This document shows, in pieces, positions 31,177 to 40,299 of a stretch of DNA of 64,000 nucleotides. Source of the stretch: Viridibacillus sp050278625 (GTDB lineage: Bacteria > Bacillota > Bacilli > Bacillales_A > Planococcaceae); NCBI RefSeq assembly GCF_050278625.1, contig NZ_JBNNTI010000001.1, positions 248,001-312,000 of the forward strand, given 5' to 3'. The notes below the pieces were generated by a model. It was given only the letters and a program-made list of their open reading frames with translations. It was not told the origin of the DNA and searched no databases. The position numbers and the translations under genes are program-made. Positions within the stretch are counted from its first letter, which is position 1. Every line of letters begins with the position of its first letter.

Positions 31177-33075
31177 TCACATTACTCTTTTAAACATTTT
31201 CTCAATTTCATACGTTTTAAAATGGACAATAACAGGTCTACCGTGTGGGCATGTGAACGGATTGATCATTCGTTTTAAATCACGTATTAGCACTTCCATT
31301 TGTTGTGTATCTAAGTAGTGATTTGCTTTTATGGAACGTTTACAACTCATCATAATAGCCGCAGCTTCACGTAATTTTCGTATATCCGTTTTACGATCAC
31401 GTAAAATCTGTTCAATTAATTCTTCAATTATTTCCTCTTCAAAATCTTTTGGGAACCAGGTGGGATGTTCTCTTACTACAAATGAGTTTGTGCCAAATTC
31501 CTCAAGAATAACACCTACATCGATTAAATAATCCATATTCTCTCTTAACACTAGTGCTTCATCAGCTGAATAGTGGAATGTTAACGGAAATAGTAGTGCT
31601 TGACGTTCATTCGGATCGACCTGTCCTACTTTGTCTTTGAAAAACTCATATTTAATTCGCTCTTGCGCAGCATGCTGGTCAATTAAATAAAACCCATCCT
31701 CACTTTGCGCCACAATATACGTCCCATGTATTTGACCAACCACTTCAAGTTCCGGGAATGGTTCTTTTGTTTCGTGCTCTTCAGAGTCTTCACTTGAGAT
31801 TAAGTACTCTTCTTCTTTCATATCTTGCTCTACATGTAATTTTGATTCTGCTAAATTGTCCGTACTATTTACTTGTTCCCAAGTTTCTTCCTTTATAAAA
31901 CCTGAATTGGCTGACGAATTTAAAACATCTTGTGGATATGGTCTCGAAAAAGGATCTGACTCATCTTCTAGCTTAGGCTTTTCATTGAACCGAGGCATGT
32001 TCGTATTATTATAGTTCATCGATTTCCAGAAGTTGATTTGCTCACCAATTTGCGGAACTTTTTTCTTCTTCTCTGCAATTTCAGGTGCCTGCATCGATTG
32101 ACGAATTACTTTATGCAATGTCTTTTCAATTAAGTCCATTAACTCCGCTTCTTTGCTTAAACGAATTTGTTGCTTCGATGGATGAACATTTACGTCTGTT
32201 AAAAATGGATCACCCTCAATATTAATAACAGAAATCGGAAACCTTCCTATCGGCAAGAAGGTATGATATGCATCAATGATTGCTTTTTGTACCGTAAAAT
32301 GGCGAACCCATCGACCATTGACGAAAATAGACATATAGTTCTTAGATGCTCTAGTGATTTCAGGTATTGTCGCAAACCCCGAAATTTTATAATCTGATGA
32401 TTCCCCTTGAAATGTCACCATCTTTTTCGCGTTAGCAATACCATAAATTGCTGCTAACACTTGGAGCAAGTCACCACGTCCATTTGTTTGCAATAAAATA
32501 TGGTCATGGTGGCGTAATTTGAAAGCGGTATTTGGATAACATAGTGCCAAGCGATTCATCAAATCAATTGTATGGCCTAATTCAGTTTGAATCGTTTTCA
32601 TATATTTTAATCGTGCGGGCGTATTATAAAAAAGTTGGGATACTTTCATATCCGTCCCTTTACGTAAAGGAGCTGGTTTTTTGTCAATAACATGACCACC
32701 CTCTAATTGTACTTCAATACCCACTTCACCGTTTGATGTAACAAGAGTAATCTTTGAAACTGAAGCAATACTCGCTAATGCTTCCCCTCGAAAACCTAGT
32801 GTACGGATACGGAATAAATCATGTTCATTTTCAATTTTACTCGTAGCATGGCGTTGAAATGATTTCAGCGCATCAGCTTCGTCCATCCCACTTCCATTAT
32901 CGATTACTTGAATGGAGGTTAAACCAGCTTCTTCTAAAATCACTTCAATTGAGGTGCTTCCTGCATCAATGGCATTTTCAACTAGTTCTTTTACAACAGA
33001 TGAAGGGCGCTCTACTACTTCACCTGCTGCAATTTTATTGGACAGAAATTCATCCATAATATGAATATGGCCCAT
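31177..33075 (-). CDS. mutL: DNA mismatch repair protein MutL
   Basis: 632 aa from ATG 33075 (GGAGG about 8 nt upstream; the in-frame GTG before it overlaps the ribosome site). GHKL ATPase motifs: LSNKIAAGEVVERPSSVVKE, VIDNGSGMD, TLGFRGEALASI, DVNVHPSKQQIRLS. C-terminal nuclease motif DQHAAQERIKYE with SCKRSIKANHYL and CPHGRPVI, so it is the endonucleolytic type that nicks the new strand. Begins 13 nt after mutS ends. Confidence 0.97.
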   Translation of the reverse strand: MGHIHIMDEFLSNKIAAGEVVERPSSVVKELVENAIDAGSTSIEVILEEAGLTSIQVIDNGSGMDEADALKSFQRHATSKIENEHDLFRIRTLGFRGEALASIASVSKITLVTSNGEVGIEVQLEGGHVIDKKPAPLRKGTDMKVSQLFYNTPARLKYMKTIQTELGHTIDLMNRLALCYPNTAFKLRHHDHILLQTNGRGDLLQVLAAIYGIANAKKMVTFQGESSDYKISGFATIPEITRASKNYMSIFVNGRWVRHFTVQKAIIDAYHTFLPIGRFPISVINIEGDPFLTDVNVHPSKQQIRLSKEAELMDLIEKTLHKVIRQSMQAPEIAEKKKKVPQIGEQINFWKSMNYNNTNMPRFNEKPKLEDESDPFSRPYPQDVLNSSANSGFIKEETWEQVNSTDNLAESKLHVEQDMKEEEYLISSEDSEEHETKEPFPELEVVGQIHGTYIVAQSEDGFYLIDQHAAQERIKYEFFKDKVGQVDPNERQALLFPLTFHYSADEALVLRENMDYLIDVGVILEEFGTNSFVVREHPTWFPKDFEEEIIEELIEQILRDRKTDIRKLREAAAIMMSCKRSIKANHYLDTQQMEVLIRDLKRMINPFTCPHGRPVIVHFKTYEIEKMFKRVM

Positions 33076-33087
33076 CTGTTGCACCTC

Positions 33088-35703
33088 CTATTTTTTTATT
33101 AATGATTGTTGCAATGAATAAACAAGTTGCAATGCATCCATCGGCGTTGTACCGGACACATTTAGTGATCGGAGTTGCTCTAGTACCTCTTGTTCTGATT
33201 TTGAAACGGCAGCTAATTGTGTGACTTTTTTTGGCTCTTCTTCTGCAAATAGAGAAAGTTGAGATGGTTCGTCCTTCACAGTTGTCTCTGGTTCTGAGTT
33301 TACTTTTATCACGGTTGCGGCTGATGCAACATTAGTTGCTTCAAATTCTTCTAGTAAAATACGCGCTCTAGAAATGATGTCAGCTGGTAATTCTGCTAGC
33401 TCGGCTACATGAATACCATAACTTTTATCTGCAGGTCCTTTTTTCACTTTGTGTAAAAAGACTACCTTACCATCTTGTTCCATTGCTGATACGTGGACAT
33501 TTTGCAAGCGATTTAAGTCGTTTTCTAAATCTGTTAATTCATGATAATGAGTAGAGAATAATGTATTAGCACCTATTTTATTATGAATATACTCCATCAT
33601 AGACTGCGCTAAAGCCATCCCATCATAAGTTGAGGTACCACGCCCAATTTCATCAAAAAGTAATAAACTTTTCGCAGTAGCATTTGTTATGGCATGTTGT
33701 GATTCCAACATTTCCACCATAAATGTACTTTGTCCCGCAGCTAAATCGTCCGCTGCTCCAATACGCGTAAAAATTTGGTCAGTTATTGGTAATTTTGCTT
33801 CTTCTGCAGGTACATAACAGCCCATTTGCGCAAGAATTGTAATAAGTGCCACTTGTCTCATGTAAGTACTTTTACCAGACATATTGGGCCCAGTAATTAG
33901 CATCATATTGCGATCATCAGTTAATATACAGTCATTTGGTACGTATAATTGCTGATTCATCATTTTCTCAACGACTGGATGACGTCCATTAACAATTTTA
34001 AGTGAACGTCCTTCGTGGAATACAGGTTTTGTGAATTGATACTTTTCTGTTACCAATGCGAAACTTACGTAAACATCTAATTCACTGATTGCAGAAGCAA
34101 GTGCTTGTAACCTCGGGATATATTGTTTTAATTCTTCACGGATTTTTGTAAATAACGTATATTCAAGCGCCAAACTTTCTTCTTCAGCATTTAAAATAAT
34201 AGCTTCTTTTTCCTTTAGTTCATCAGTAATGTAACGCTCTGCATTGGCAAGCGTTTGCTTACGTTCATATCTTTCTAGATCCGCTAAATGAATATATGAT
34301 TTCGTAATTTCAATGTAATAACCAAATACTCGGTTATAACCAATTTTCAAATTCTTGATTCCTGTTTTCTCACGTTCTTGTTGTTCAAGCGCCGCAATCC
34401 AATCTTTTCCGTTGCAAGAGGCATAACGAAGCTCGTCTAATTTTTCGTCATATCCACCGCGGATAACATCGCCCTCTTTAATCGAGATTGGTGGGTGATC
34501 TGTAATCGCATGACTTAAATAACTCTCTATATCACTACATAAATCAAGTGCTTCGCCTAAGCTTTGTAAGTTTTCTTTAGAAGAGTTTTGCAATTGCTCT
34601 TGAATAACAGGTACTTGACGTAGGGATTCTCGTAATTGTGCTAAATCGCGTCCTCCAACATTTCCAAACGCAACACGTCCTGCCAAGCGTTCTAAGTCAT
34701 AAACTTGTTTAAATAATTCCTGTAATTCTGCTCGAACAAAATATTCTTCTAACAAATCTGTAACGATACTCAAGCGCTTTTCAATATGTTGACGGTTCGC
34801 TAACGGTTGATGTAACCACTGTTTTAATTTTCGACCACCCATTGCTGTAACAGTCTCGTCTAGTAACCATAATAGCGTTCCCTTTTGATCACCACCACGT
34901 AGCGATTGAATTAACTCTAAATTACGCTTTGAGTTTGTATCGATATTTAGATAATTTTTATTTTCATTGTATTGAAATGGTTGAATATGAGAGAGTGAGC
35001 GCATTTGTGTACGTTCGATATAGTGAAGAAGCCTTCGACCTGCTCTATGCAAATCATTAGGGACTTCTTCTAAATACTGTATACTTTTCGATTCATGCAT
35101 AGACTCTTCTTCAATTGATAAGACAATTGATAATGCTTCTGCCTGTTCAGTCAGTTCTGCAAATAATTGCTCTGTTACAACCATTTCTCGAATACCGAAT
35201 GATTGAAGTTGTTGCAACAAAACTAAACCATCGCCTTCAACATAAGTAACAGTTGCCTCACCCGTCGATAAATCTAGATAACAAAAAGCATATTCTGATG
35301 CTTGTATTTGCTCAGCAGCTGCGATAAAGTGATTTGTTTTTCCATCTAACGCTTTGCCCTCCATGATTGTCCCAGGCGTTATCAATTGAACAACTTCACG
35401 TTTTACGACACCTTTGGCTTGTTTAACATCTTCTGTTTGTTCACATACGGCTACTTTATAACCCTTTTGAACAAGTGTTTCTATATAGTTTTTAGCGGAA
35501 TGATGTGGCACTCCACACATAGGAATACGTTCTTTCATCCCTGCATCTCGGCTTGTTAATGTAATTTCTAAAATTTGTGACGCTTTTACAGCATCATCAA
35601 AAAACATTTCATAAAAATCACCTAAACGGAAAAATAAAAAAGCATCTTTATAATCGGCTTTTACTTGTAAATATTGTTGAATCATTGGTGTATATGTTGT
35701 CAT
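33088..35703 (-). CDS. mutS: DNA mismatch recognition ATPase MutS
   Basis: 871 aa. Mismatch-binding FRLGDFYEMFFDDA with the intercalating Phe near residue 26-33; ATPase Walker A GPNMSGKSTYMRQ near 605; LLFDEIGRGTSTYDG; GQSTFMVEM. C-terminal LRSLNVSGTTPMDALQLVYS. Full length. Transcribed with mutL; an extended -10 promoter lies upstream at 35740-35748. Confidence 0.98.
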   Translation of the reverse strand: MTTYTPMIQQYLQVKADYKDAFLFFRLGDFYEMFFDDAVKASQILEITLTSRDAGMKERIPMCGVPHHSAKNYIETLVQKGYKVAVCEQTEDVKQAKGVVKREVVQLITPGTIMEGKALDGKTNHFIAAAEQIQASEYAFCYLDLSTGEATVTYVEGDGLVLLQQLQSFGIREMVVTEQLFAELTEQAEALSIVLSIEEESMHESKSIQYLEEVPNDLHRAGRRLLHYIERTQMRSLSHIQPFQYNENKNYLNIDTNSKRNLELIQSLRGGDQKGTLLWLLDETVTAMGGRKLKQWLHQPLANRQHIEKRLSIVTDLLEEYFVRAELQELFKQVYDLERLAGRVAFGNVGGRDLAQLRESLRQVPVIQEQLQNSSKENLQSLGEALDLCSDIESYLSHAITDHPPISIKEGDVIRGGYDEKLDELRYASCNGKDWIAALEQQEREKTGIKNLKIGYNRVFGYYIEITKSYIHLADLERYERKQTLANAERYITDELKEKEAIILNAEEESLALEYTLFTKIREELKQYIPRLQALASAISELDVYVSFALVTEKYQFTKPVFHEGRSLKIVNGRHPVVEKMMNQQLYVPNDCILTDDRNMMLITGPNMSGKSTYMRQVALITILAQMGCYVPAEEAKLPITDQIFTRIGAADDLAAGQSTFMVEMLESQHAITNATAKSLLLFDEIGRGTSTYDGMALAQSMMEYIHNKIGANTLFSTHYHELTDLENDLNRLQNVHVSAMEQDGKVVFLHKVKKGPADKSYGIHVAELAELPADIISRARILLEEFEATNVASAATVIKVNSEPETTVKDEPSQLSLFAEEEPKKVTQLAAVSKSEQEVLEQLRSLNVSGTTPMDALQLVYSLQQSLIKK

Positions 35704-35739
35704 TTTAAAACCTCTCCTGTGTAGCTAAATCTTATTTCT

Positions 35740-35748
35740 ATTATAACA
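35740..35748 (-). promoter_or_regulatory. Extended -10 promoter for mutSL
   Basis: TG-T-TATAAT read leftward, about 37 nt before the mutS start. No clear -35. Confidence 0.5.
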
Positions 35749-35796
35749 AAATAAGTATTGAAATGCGTTTCATACTTTTTAGTCTGTTTACTCAAA

Positions 35797-35831
35797 AAAA
35801 ATAAGCCGGCGTCGCCTCCGGCTTTAAAAGT
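35797..35831 (-). terminator. Terminator after cotE
   Basis: AAGCCGG / CCGGCTT stem; leftward followed by ATTTTTTTT. Confidence 0.85.
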
Positions 35832-35833
35832 GC

Positions 35834-36406
35834 TTATTGAAACGATGAAGATTCAAATGATGGACCTGATGATGATGATGATGATGAGCTCGACGATGAG
35901 CTTGATGATGAACTAGATGATGAGCTTTCATCTTCGAAATCCCACTCTTCTTCGAAATCTAATGGATGTACAGAAATACAAATTGTTGTCTCACCTACAA
36001 CTTCTGCAAGCAATTCTCGTTCAATTGTGACTTGGAATTGCTCTCCGCAAGGTGTGATAATAGCTTCTGTACAGTTTGGATGTTGGATCACCTTTACATG
36101 AATATCTTCTTTTCCTGTCGTATCATTATCTCTATAATGAAGTTTGATACGGTCTCTATACAGTACTGTCTCAGAGAATACTGCTGTTTTTGAATGATTA
36201 TGATAAGCGTACCAAACATTGACATCAAATTTGCCTGATACTTCAACAAAATTCCCATGTTTTTTGGCTGAATGCGTATGATTGATCACCCAGCACCCTA
36301 AAATACTTGATGGTTGATTAGGTGGTCTTAAATTCTCACATACTTCTGTTCTTTTTTTCCCCTTCGCGACGACCGCCTTTGTGACAATTTGACGCAACTG
36401 TTTCAG
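35834..36406 (-). CDS. cotE: Spore coat morphogenetic protein CotE
   Basis: About 190 aa. Core matches CotE: QIVTKAVVAKGKK, PSSILGCWVINHTHSAKKHG, VNVWYAYHNHSKTAVFSE, IKLHYRDND, ELLAEVVGETTI. It directs assembly of the outer coat. The ribosome site AAAGGAGG lies 7 nt before a CTG at 36406; starting there gives an N-terminus aligning residue for residue with B. subtilis CotE, whereas the ATG at 36433 would put the ribosome site inside the gene. After the usual acidic segment comes a run of 20 serines with mixed TCN and AGY codons. Confidence 0.9.
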   Translation of the reverse strand: MKQLRQIVTKAVVAKGKKRTEVCENLRPPNQPSSILGCWVINHTHSAKKHGNFVEVSGKFDVNVWYAYHNHSKTAVFSETVLYRDRIKLHYRDNDTTGKEDIHVKVIQHPNCTEAIITPCGEQFQVTIERELLAEVVGETTICISVHPLDFEEEWDFEDESSSSSSSSSSSSSSSSSSSSGPSFESSSFQ

Positions 36407-36485
36407 TGCGATTCCTCCTTTGCTTCTCTTCATTTCATCTTATGCTGCATGTGCCCATTGGGTGATTAGATTAATTTTTAAAAAT

Positions 36486-36531
36486 AAAAAAACTACTGAA
36501 TAGCCGTTCTTTCTTTTGCTACTCAGTAGTC
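36486..36531 (-). terminator. Terminator after the decayed gene
   Basis: ACTACTGA / TCAGTAGT stem with a long loop; leftward followed by TTTTTTTATTTTT. It stands 6 nt after the stop of the pseudogene. Confidence 0.7.
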
Positions 36532-36536
36532 TTCAA

Positions 36537-36878
36537 TTATTCTGTTACTTTGAACGCTATACGAATAGCAGGATTTGCTGAACCCGGATGATCCTTACTA
36601 TACGATAATTGAGGAATTAATGTCATGTCCGTATCTAATACCTTCTGTTTATAAATTTCTGGATTAAGATCAATTAGCTAATAGCCTTTATCTCCATTAG
36701 CGACTACATCAAAGATTTTATACCCTTAGTTTTTATAGGGGGATTAGTAATCTGTATAGGCATTATCATAAGTTTCATAATCTAACTCAGTCCAGCCGCC
36801 TCTGTTATTCGTCATATTAACTTTGTACCAACAGGACCTGATTATGGTAAGTACTACTTCCAAAGGAAACTTCAACAT
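36537..36878 (-). pseudogene. Decayed gene for a secreted-type protein
   Basis: Leftward translation is gene-like but broken by in-frame TAA, TAA and TAG: NMTNNRGGWTELDYETYDNA ... GYKIFDVVANGDKGY, stop, LIDLNPEIYKQKVLDTDMTL, then SYSKDHPGSANPAIRIAFKV to TAA at 36537. A frameshift near 36825 joins it to an upstream EVSFGSSTYHNQ segment. Looks like the C-terminal part of a DUF4352-type lipoprotein (tentative). Its terminator is still intact. Confidence 0.65.
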
Positions 36879-36891
36879 CTTTTTTACAAAA

Positions 36892-36923
36892 AACCCTTTA
36901 AAGATGTTAATTCTTTAAAGGGG
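36892..36923 (-). terminator. Terminator after ricA
   Basis: CCCTTTAAAG / CTTTAAAGGG stem; leftward followed by TTTTTTG. Confidence 0.85.
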
Positions 36924-36935
36924 GAGGATTTCATA

Positions 36936-37370
36936 TTATGAACAACTACCAGGTTTTGAGTTTTGTACTTTTGAACCTGTTTCACCACGTAAAAGATCGC
37001 CACCAGTTGATTCAACAATTTCATCTGTCACACTGTTCGCAATTGCATTTGATACTAATTGTAATAGATCATTTACATCGCTTTGAGATTGTTTAAATTC
37101 TTCAACGATTGGTAAAGAATCAATTTCTTCTTCGATTTTAGCAATTTTATCTTCAATTAATCGAAGTGCTTTTTCTTTTCCGTAATGTTGAAAGTTTACT
37201 GCTTGTTTTTGTAAACTTTTTAGACTAGCAATTTTTTCACGTACCATTTGATTTTCGTTAATTTGTGCTTCTGCACGTTTGAAGAAATCCACTTCTTCTG
37301 TGTTCGCTACCATATGGGCAATTTCCATTGCTTTTGCGATAATTTGATCTTTAGTATACACTTCTGCCAT
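36936..37370 (-). CDS. ricA: RicA (YmcA) regulatory protein
   Basis: 144 aa from ATG 37370, sharing a base with the miaB stop (TAATG); GGTGG upstream. Helical Com_YlbF-family protein: AMEIAHMVANTEEVDFFKRA, KEKALRLIEDKIAKIEEEID; ends LLRGETGSKVQNSKPGSCS with a conserved terminal Cys region. With RicF and RicT it forms an iron-sulphur complex that promotes RNase Y maturation of transcripts and competence, sporulation and biofilm formation in B. subtilis. Coupled to miaB as there. Confidence 0.93.
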   Translation of the reverse strand: MAEVYTKDQIIAKAMEIAHMVANTEEVDFFKRAEAQINENQMVREKIASLKSLQKQAVNFQHYGKEKALRLIEDKIAKIEEEIDSLPIVEEFKQSQSDVNDLLQLVSNAIANSVTDEIVESTGGDLLRGETGSKVQNSKPGSCS

Positions 37371-38917
37371 TATAATTCCACCTTTTGGTTCGTCACGACT
37401 TCGATAAAATCTCCTTGTAATGACCAAGTTTTTGCTTCAGTAACTTGTACTTTTACAATTTGGCCGATCACTTCTTTAGGAGCGACAAAGTTAACGAGTT
37501 TATTTTTTCTTGTATAACCTGCTAGTACATTCGGGTTTCGTTTACTTTCCCCTTCTACTAACACTTCGACAATTTGACCATCATATTGTTTAATTGCTTC
37601 TCCACAAAGTTGGTTCACTACATCATTTAATCGTTGTAGACGCTCTTTTTTCACTTCCATTGGTACATTATCTTGCATTTTCGCTGCAGGAGTACCTTCA
37701 CGTGGTGAATAAATGTATGTGAATGCCATTTCAAAGCCAACTTCTTTATATAAAGATAACGTTTCTTCAAATTGCTCATCTGTTTCATTTGGGAAACCGA
37801 CGATAATATCAGTTGTTAACGCTACATCTGGAATCGCTTTTCTAATTTTGCGTACAAGTTCTAAATAGCTTTCACGCGTATATTTACGAGCCATGATCTT
37901 CAGCATATCACTTGAACCTGATTGCACTGGTAAATGAATGTGTTCAACTAAATTCCCTTTTGTCGCTAATACTTCAATTAAATAATCGTCAAAATCACGA
38001 GGGTGACTTGTCGTAAAACGAATGCGAGGAATATCAATTGTACGTAATTCATTCATTAAATCACCAAGGCCATATTTTAGGTCTTCAAAGTCTTTTCCGT
38101 AAGCGTTTACGTTTTGACCAAGTAATGTCACTTCTTTATAGCCTTGTGCAGCTAATTGGCGCACTTCTTGAACAATATCATCTGGGCGTCGACTACGCTC
38201 TTTTCCGCGTGTATAAGGTACAATACAGTATGTACAGAATTTATCACAGCCGTACATGATATTAACCCAAGCCTTTGTATTCCCTTTTCGTACTTTCGGA
38301 AGGTTCTCAATGACGTCTCCTTCTTTAGACCACACTTCAATAACCATTTCTTTCGACATATATGCTTCGTTTAAAATATCAGGTAAACGATGAATATTAT
38401 GCGTCCCGAAAATCATATCAACTTGGTCATATGTTTTCAAGATTTTCTTAACTACAGCTTCTTCTTGCGACATACATCCACATACACCAATTAATAAATC
38501 AGGATTTTTTTGCTTTAATGGTTTAAAGTGGCCAAGTTCACCAAATACTTTGTTCTCCGCATTTTCTCGGATAGCACAAGTATTCATTAAGATGACATTC
38601 GCATCTTCAACGTTATTTGTTGCTTCGTAACCAAGTTGTAGGAAAATCCCCGCCATTACTTCTGTATCATGTTCATTCATTTGGCAACCGTACGTACGAA
38701 TGTAGAATTTACGACCATGTCCCATACCCATGTATTTCTCATCAATCGCGAAGTCTTTATGGTATTGTACTTCTTCTTTACCACGTTTCTTTGCATCTTT
38801 TAAAGATGGCGCTGTATATACAGATTGAAAATATTTACTATAGTCCTTCTCGGATTTTTTGTCCGATGGATCTGGTTGTTTCACTTGTTGACTAGCAAGT
38901 CGCTGTTCTTCGTTCAT
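37370..38917 (-). CDS. miaB: tRNA methylthiotransferase MiaB
   Basis: 515 aa from ATG 38917 with GGAAGGAG upstream; the frame to 39028 is not needed. N-terminal UPF0004 domain with Cys ligands (YIRTYGCQMNEHDTEVMAG, NTCAIRENAENK, GVCGCMSQEE), radical SAM motif CDKFCTYC, C-terminal TRAM domain (VEVLVEGESKRNPNVLAGYT). Adds methylthio to i6A37 of tRNA, following MiaA. Confidence 0.98.
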   Translation of the reverse strand: MNEEQRLASQQVKQPDPSDKKSEKDYSKYFQSVYTAPSLKDAKKRGKEEVQYHKDFAIDEKYMGMGHGRKFYIRTYGCQMNEHDTEVMAGIFLQLGYEATNNVEDANVILMNTCAIRENAENKVFGELGHFKPLKQKNPDLLIGVCGCMSQEEAVVKKILKTYDQVDMIFGTHNIHRLPDILNEAYMSKEMVIEVWSKEGDVIENLPKVRKGNTKAWVNIMYGCDKFCTYCIVPYTRGKERSRRPDDIVQEVRQLAAQGYKEVTLLGQNVNAYGKDFEDLKYGLGDLMNELRTIDIPRIRFTTSHPRDFDDYLIEVLATKGNLVEHIHLPVQSGSSDMLKIMARKYTRESYLELVRKIRKAIPDVALTTDIIVGFPNETDEQFEETLSLYKEVGFEMAFTYIYSPREGTPAAKMQDNVPMEVKKERLQRLNDVVNQLCGEAIKQYDGQIVEVLVEGESKRNPNVLAGYTRKNKLVNFVAPKEVIGQIVKVQVTEAKTWSLQGDFIEVVTNQKVEL

Positions 38918-39084
38918 CAGTAAACTCCTTCCGCTCGTATTCGCACTCTCGAATACCCATTTTCTTATTATACTGAATGGAGTGTGGTTCCCACAAGAAA
39001 AGAACGTTAATTGTCGGTGTTTCGACATATAGCTTGTTTATAGGGAGGGGGATATTGGTTCCTTTATGTTATTTGAGGGATTTT
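38918..39084. other. Non-coding stretch upstream of miaB
   Basis: No gene. With the tandem repeat and korB terminator it forms a 515-nt gap (38918-39432). An open + strand frame at 38977-39258 runs into the repeat and reads as low-complexity sequence; not coding. Confidence 0.6.
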
Positions 39085-39311
39085 CGCTACTCATGGGGGT
39101 TTTTGTGCTACTCATTGCTCCTTGGGGGTTATTTAGCGCTACTCGAGCTTTCTTTAGCTCTACTCAGACTCTTTGGCGCTACTCACTGGCTCTTTAGCGC
39201 TACTCGGGCTTTCTTTAGCTCTACTCAGGCTCTTTGGCGCTACTCACTGGCTCTTTAGCGCTACTCGGGCTTTCTTTAGCTCTACTCAGGCTCTTTGGCG
39301 CTACTCAGACT
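39085..39311. repeat. 61-bp tandem repeat built from CTACTC subunits
   Basis: The unit starting CGCTACTCGGGCTTTCTTTA recurs at 39137, 39198 and 39259, exactly 61 bp apart. Each unit holds three related subunits of about 20 bp; CTACTC appears eleven times from 39085, the first two copies being diverged. Near-identity of the last copies shows recent amplification. Confidence 0.9.
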
Positions 39312-39373
39312 TTGTAATCCCATTCCAATAATAAGGTAAGCCCTCTTTATTCTTATCAATGCCTCATTAACAA

Positions 39374-39418
39374 TAAAAAAACTAATCCTCTAGCCAGGAA
39401 AACGACTTGAGGATTAGT
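39374..39418 (-). terminator. Terminator after korB
   Basis: AACTAATCCTC / GAGGATTAGTT stem; leftward followed by TTTTTTTA. Confidence 0.9.
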
Positions 39419-39432
39419 TACTAAATTATTTA

Positions 39433-40299
39433 TCACATAAATTCTTTCATTAGATCTTGGAGGTCTTTTTCTTCAATCATCATTTCTTGCTGATTAAGTG
39501 GTTCTTTACTATATCCATTTATTAAGTTTTGGTACGAAGGCGTTTCTTCGTCTTGATAAATGATACCTGTTACTAGACCTTCATGTTCCATTACAGTTGC
39601 CATTGCTTGGGCACGGTTTGTTGAATCGTAGCCTTCAATGCTTGATAATTTTGTAATGTTTTCTTTGAACCAGTCATAAGTGTTGATTTTGTTGTAAGTT
39701 ACACAAGGGCTGAATACATTAATAAATGAGAAACCATTGTGATTCATACCTGCTTCAATAATCGCAGTTAGCTCTTTTAAATCTGTAGAGAAGCTTTGTG
39801 CTACGAATGTTGCACCAGCAGATAATGCTACTTCCAATGGTTTTAATGACGGTTCGATTGCGCCACCTGGTGTTGACTTTGTGACAAAACCAGCAGCTGA
39901 GCGTGGTGATGTTTGCCCTTTAGTTAAACCATAGATTTGGTTATCCATGACGATGTACGTAATATCAACGTTACGACGGATTGAATGAATTGTATGACCC
40001 ATACCGATTGCGAAACCGTCACCGTCACCGCCCGAAGCGATTACTTTTAAATCACGGTTTGCCATTTTCAATCCTTGTGCAATTGGTAATGCACGTCCGT
40101 GAATACCATGTAATCCATATGAATTGATGTATCCTGAGATACGACCTGAACAGCCGATTCCTGAAACAACTGCTAGTTCATGTGGTTGGATTTCTAGATT
40201 TGCTGCAGCACGTTGGATCGCAGCTTGCACTGAAAAGTCACCACATCCAGGACACCAGTTAGGTTTAACATTATTTCGGAAATCCTTAAATGTTACCAT
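39433..40299 (-). CDS. korB: 2-oxoacid:ferredoxin oxidoreductase beta subunit
   Basis: 288 aa, ATG overlapping the korA stop by 14 nt. WCPGCGDFSVQAAIQRAAAN at the N-terminus; thiamine diphosphate motif SGGDGDGFAIGMGHTIHSIR with the metal-binding GDGD; later CVTYNKINTYDWFKENI. With KorA it makes a CoA-dependent, ferredoxin-reducing oxidoreductase, probably for 2-oxoglutarate or pyruvate; the sequence does not fix the substrate. Located after miaB as in many Bacillaceae. Confidence 0.92.
   Translation of the reverse strand: MVTFKDFRNNVKPNWCPGCGDFSVQAAIQRAAANLEIQPHELAVVSGIGCSGRISGYINSYGLHGIHGRALPIAQGLKMANRDLKVIASGGDGDGFAIGMGHTIHSIRRNVDITYIVMDNQIYGLTKGQTSPRSAAGFVTKSTPGGAIEPSLKPLEVALSAGATFVAQSFSTDLKELTAIIEAGMNHNGFSFINVFSPCVTYNKINTYDWFKENITKLSSIEGYDSTNRAQAMATVMEHEGLVTGIIYQDEETPSYQNLINGYSKEPLNQQEMMIEEKDLQDLMKEFM

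Noticed and set aside
38977..39258. Open + strand frame of 93 codons upstream of miaB
   Set aside because: Most of it is the 61-bp tandem repeat read as low-complexity Leu/Ser/Ala sequence, with no ribosome site.
39085..39311. Possible CRISPR array
   Set aside because: Repeats are contiguous 61-bp units without unique spacers, and no cas genes are nearby.
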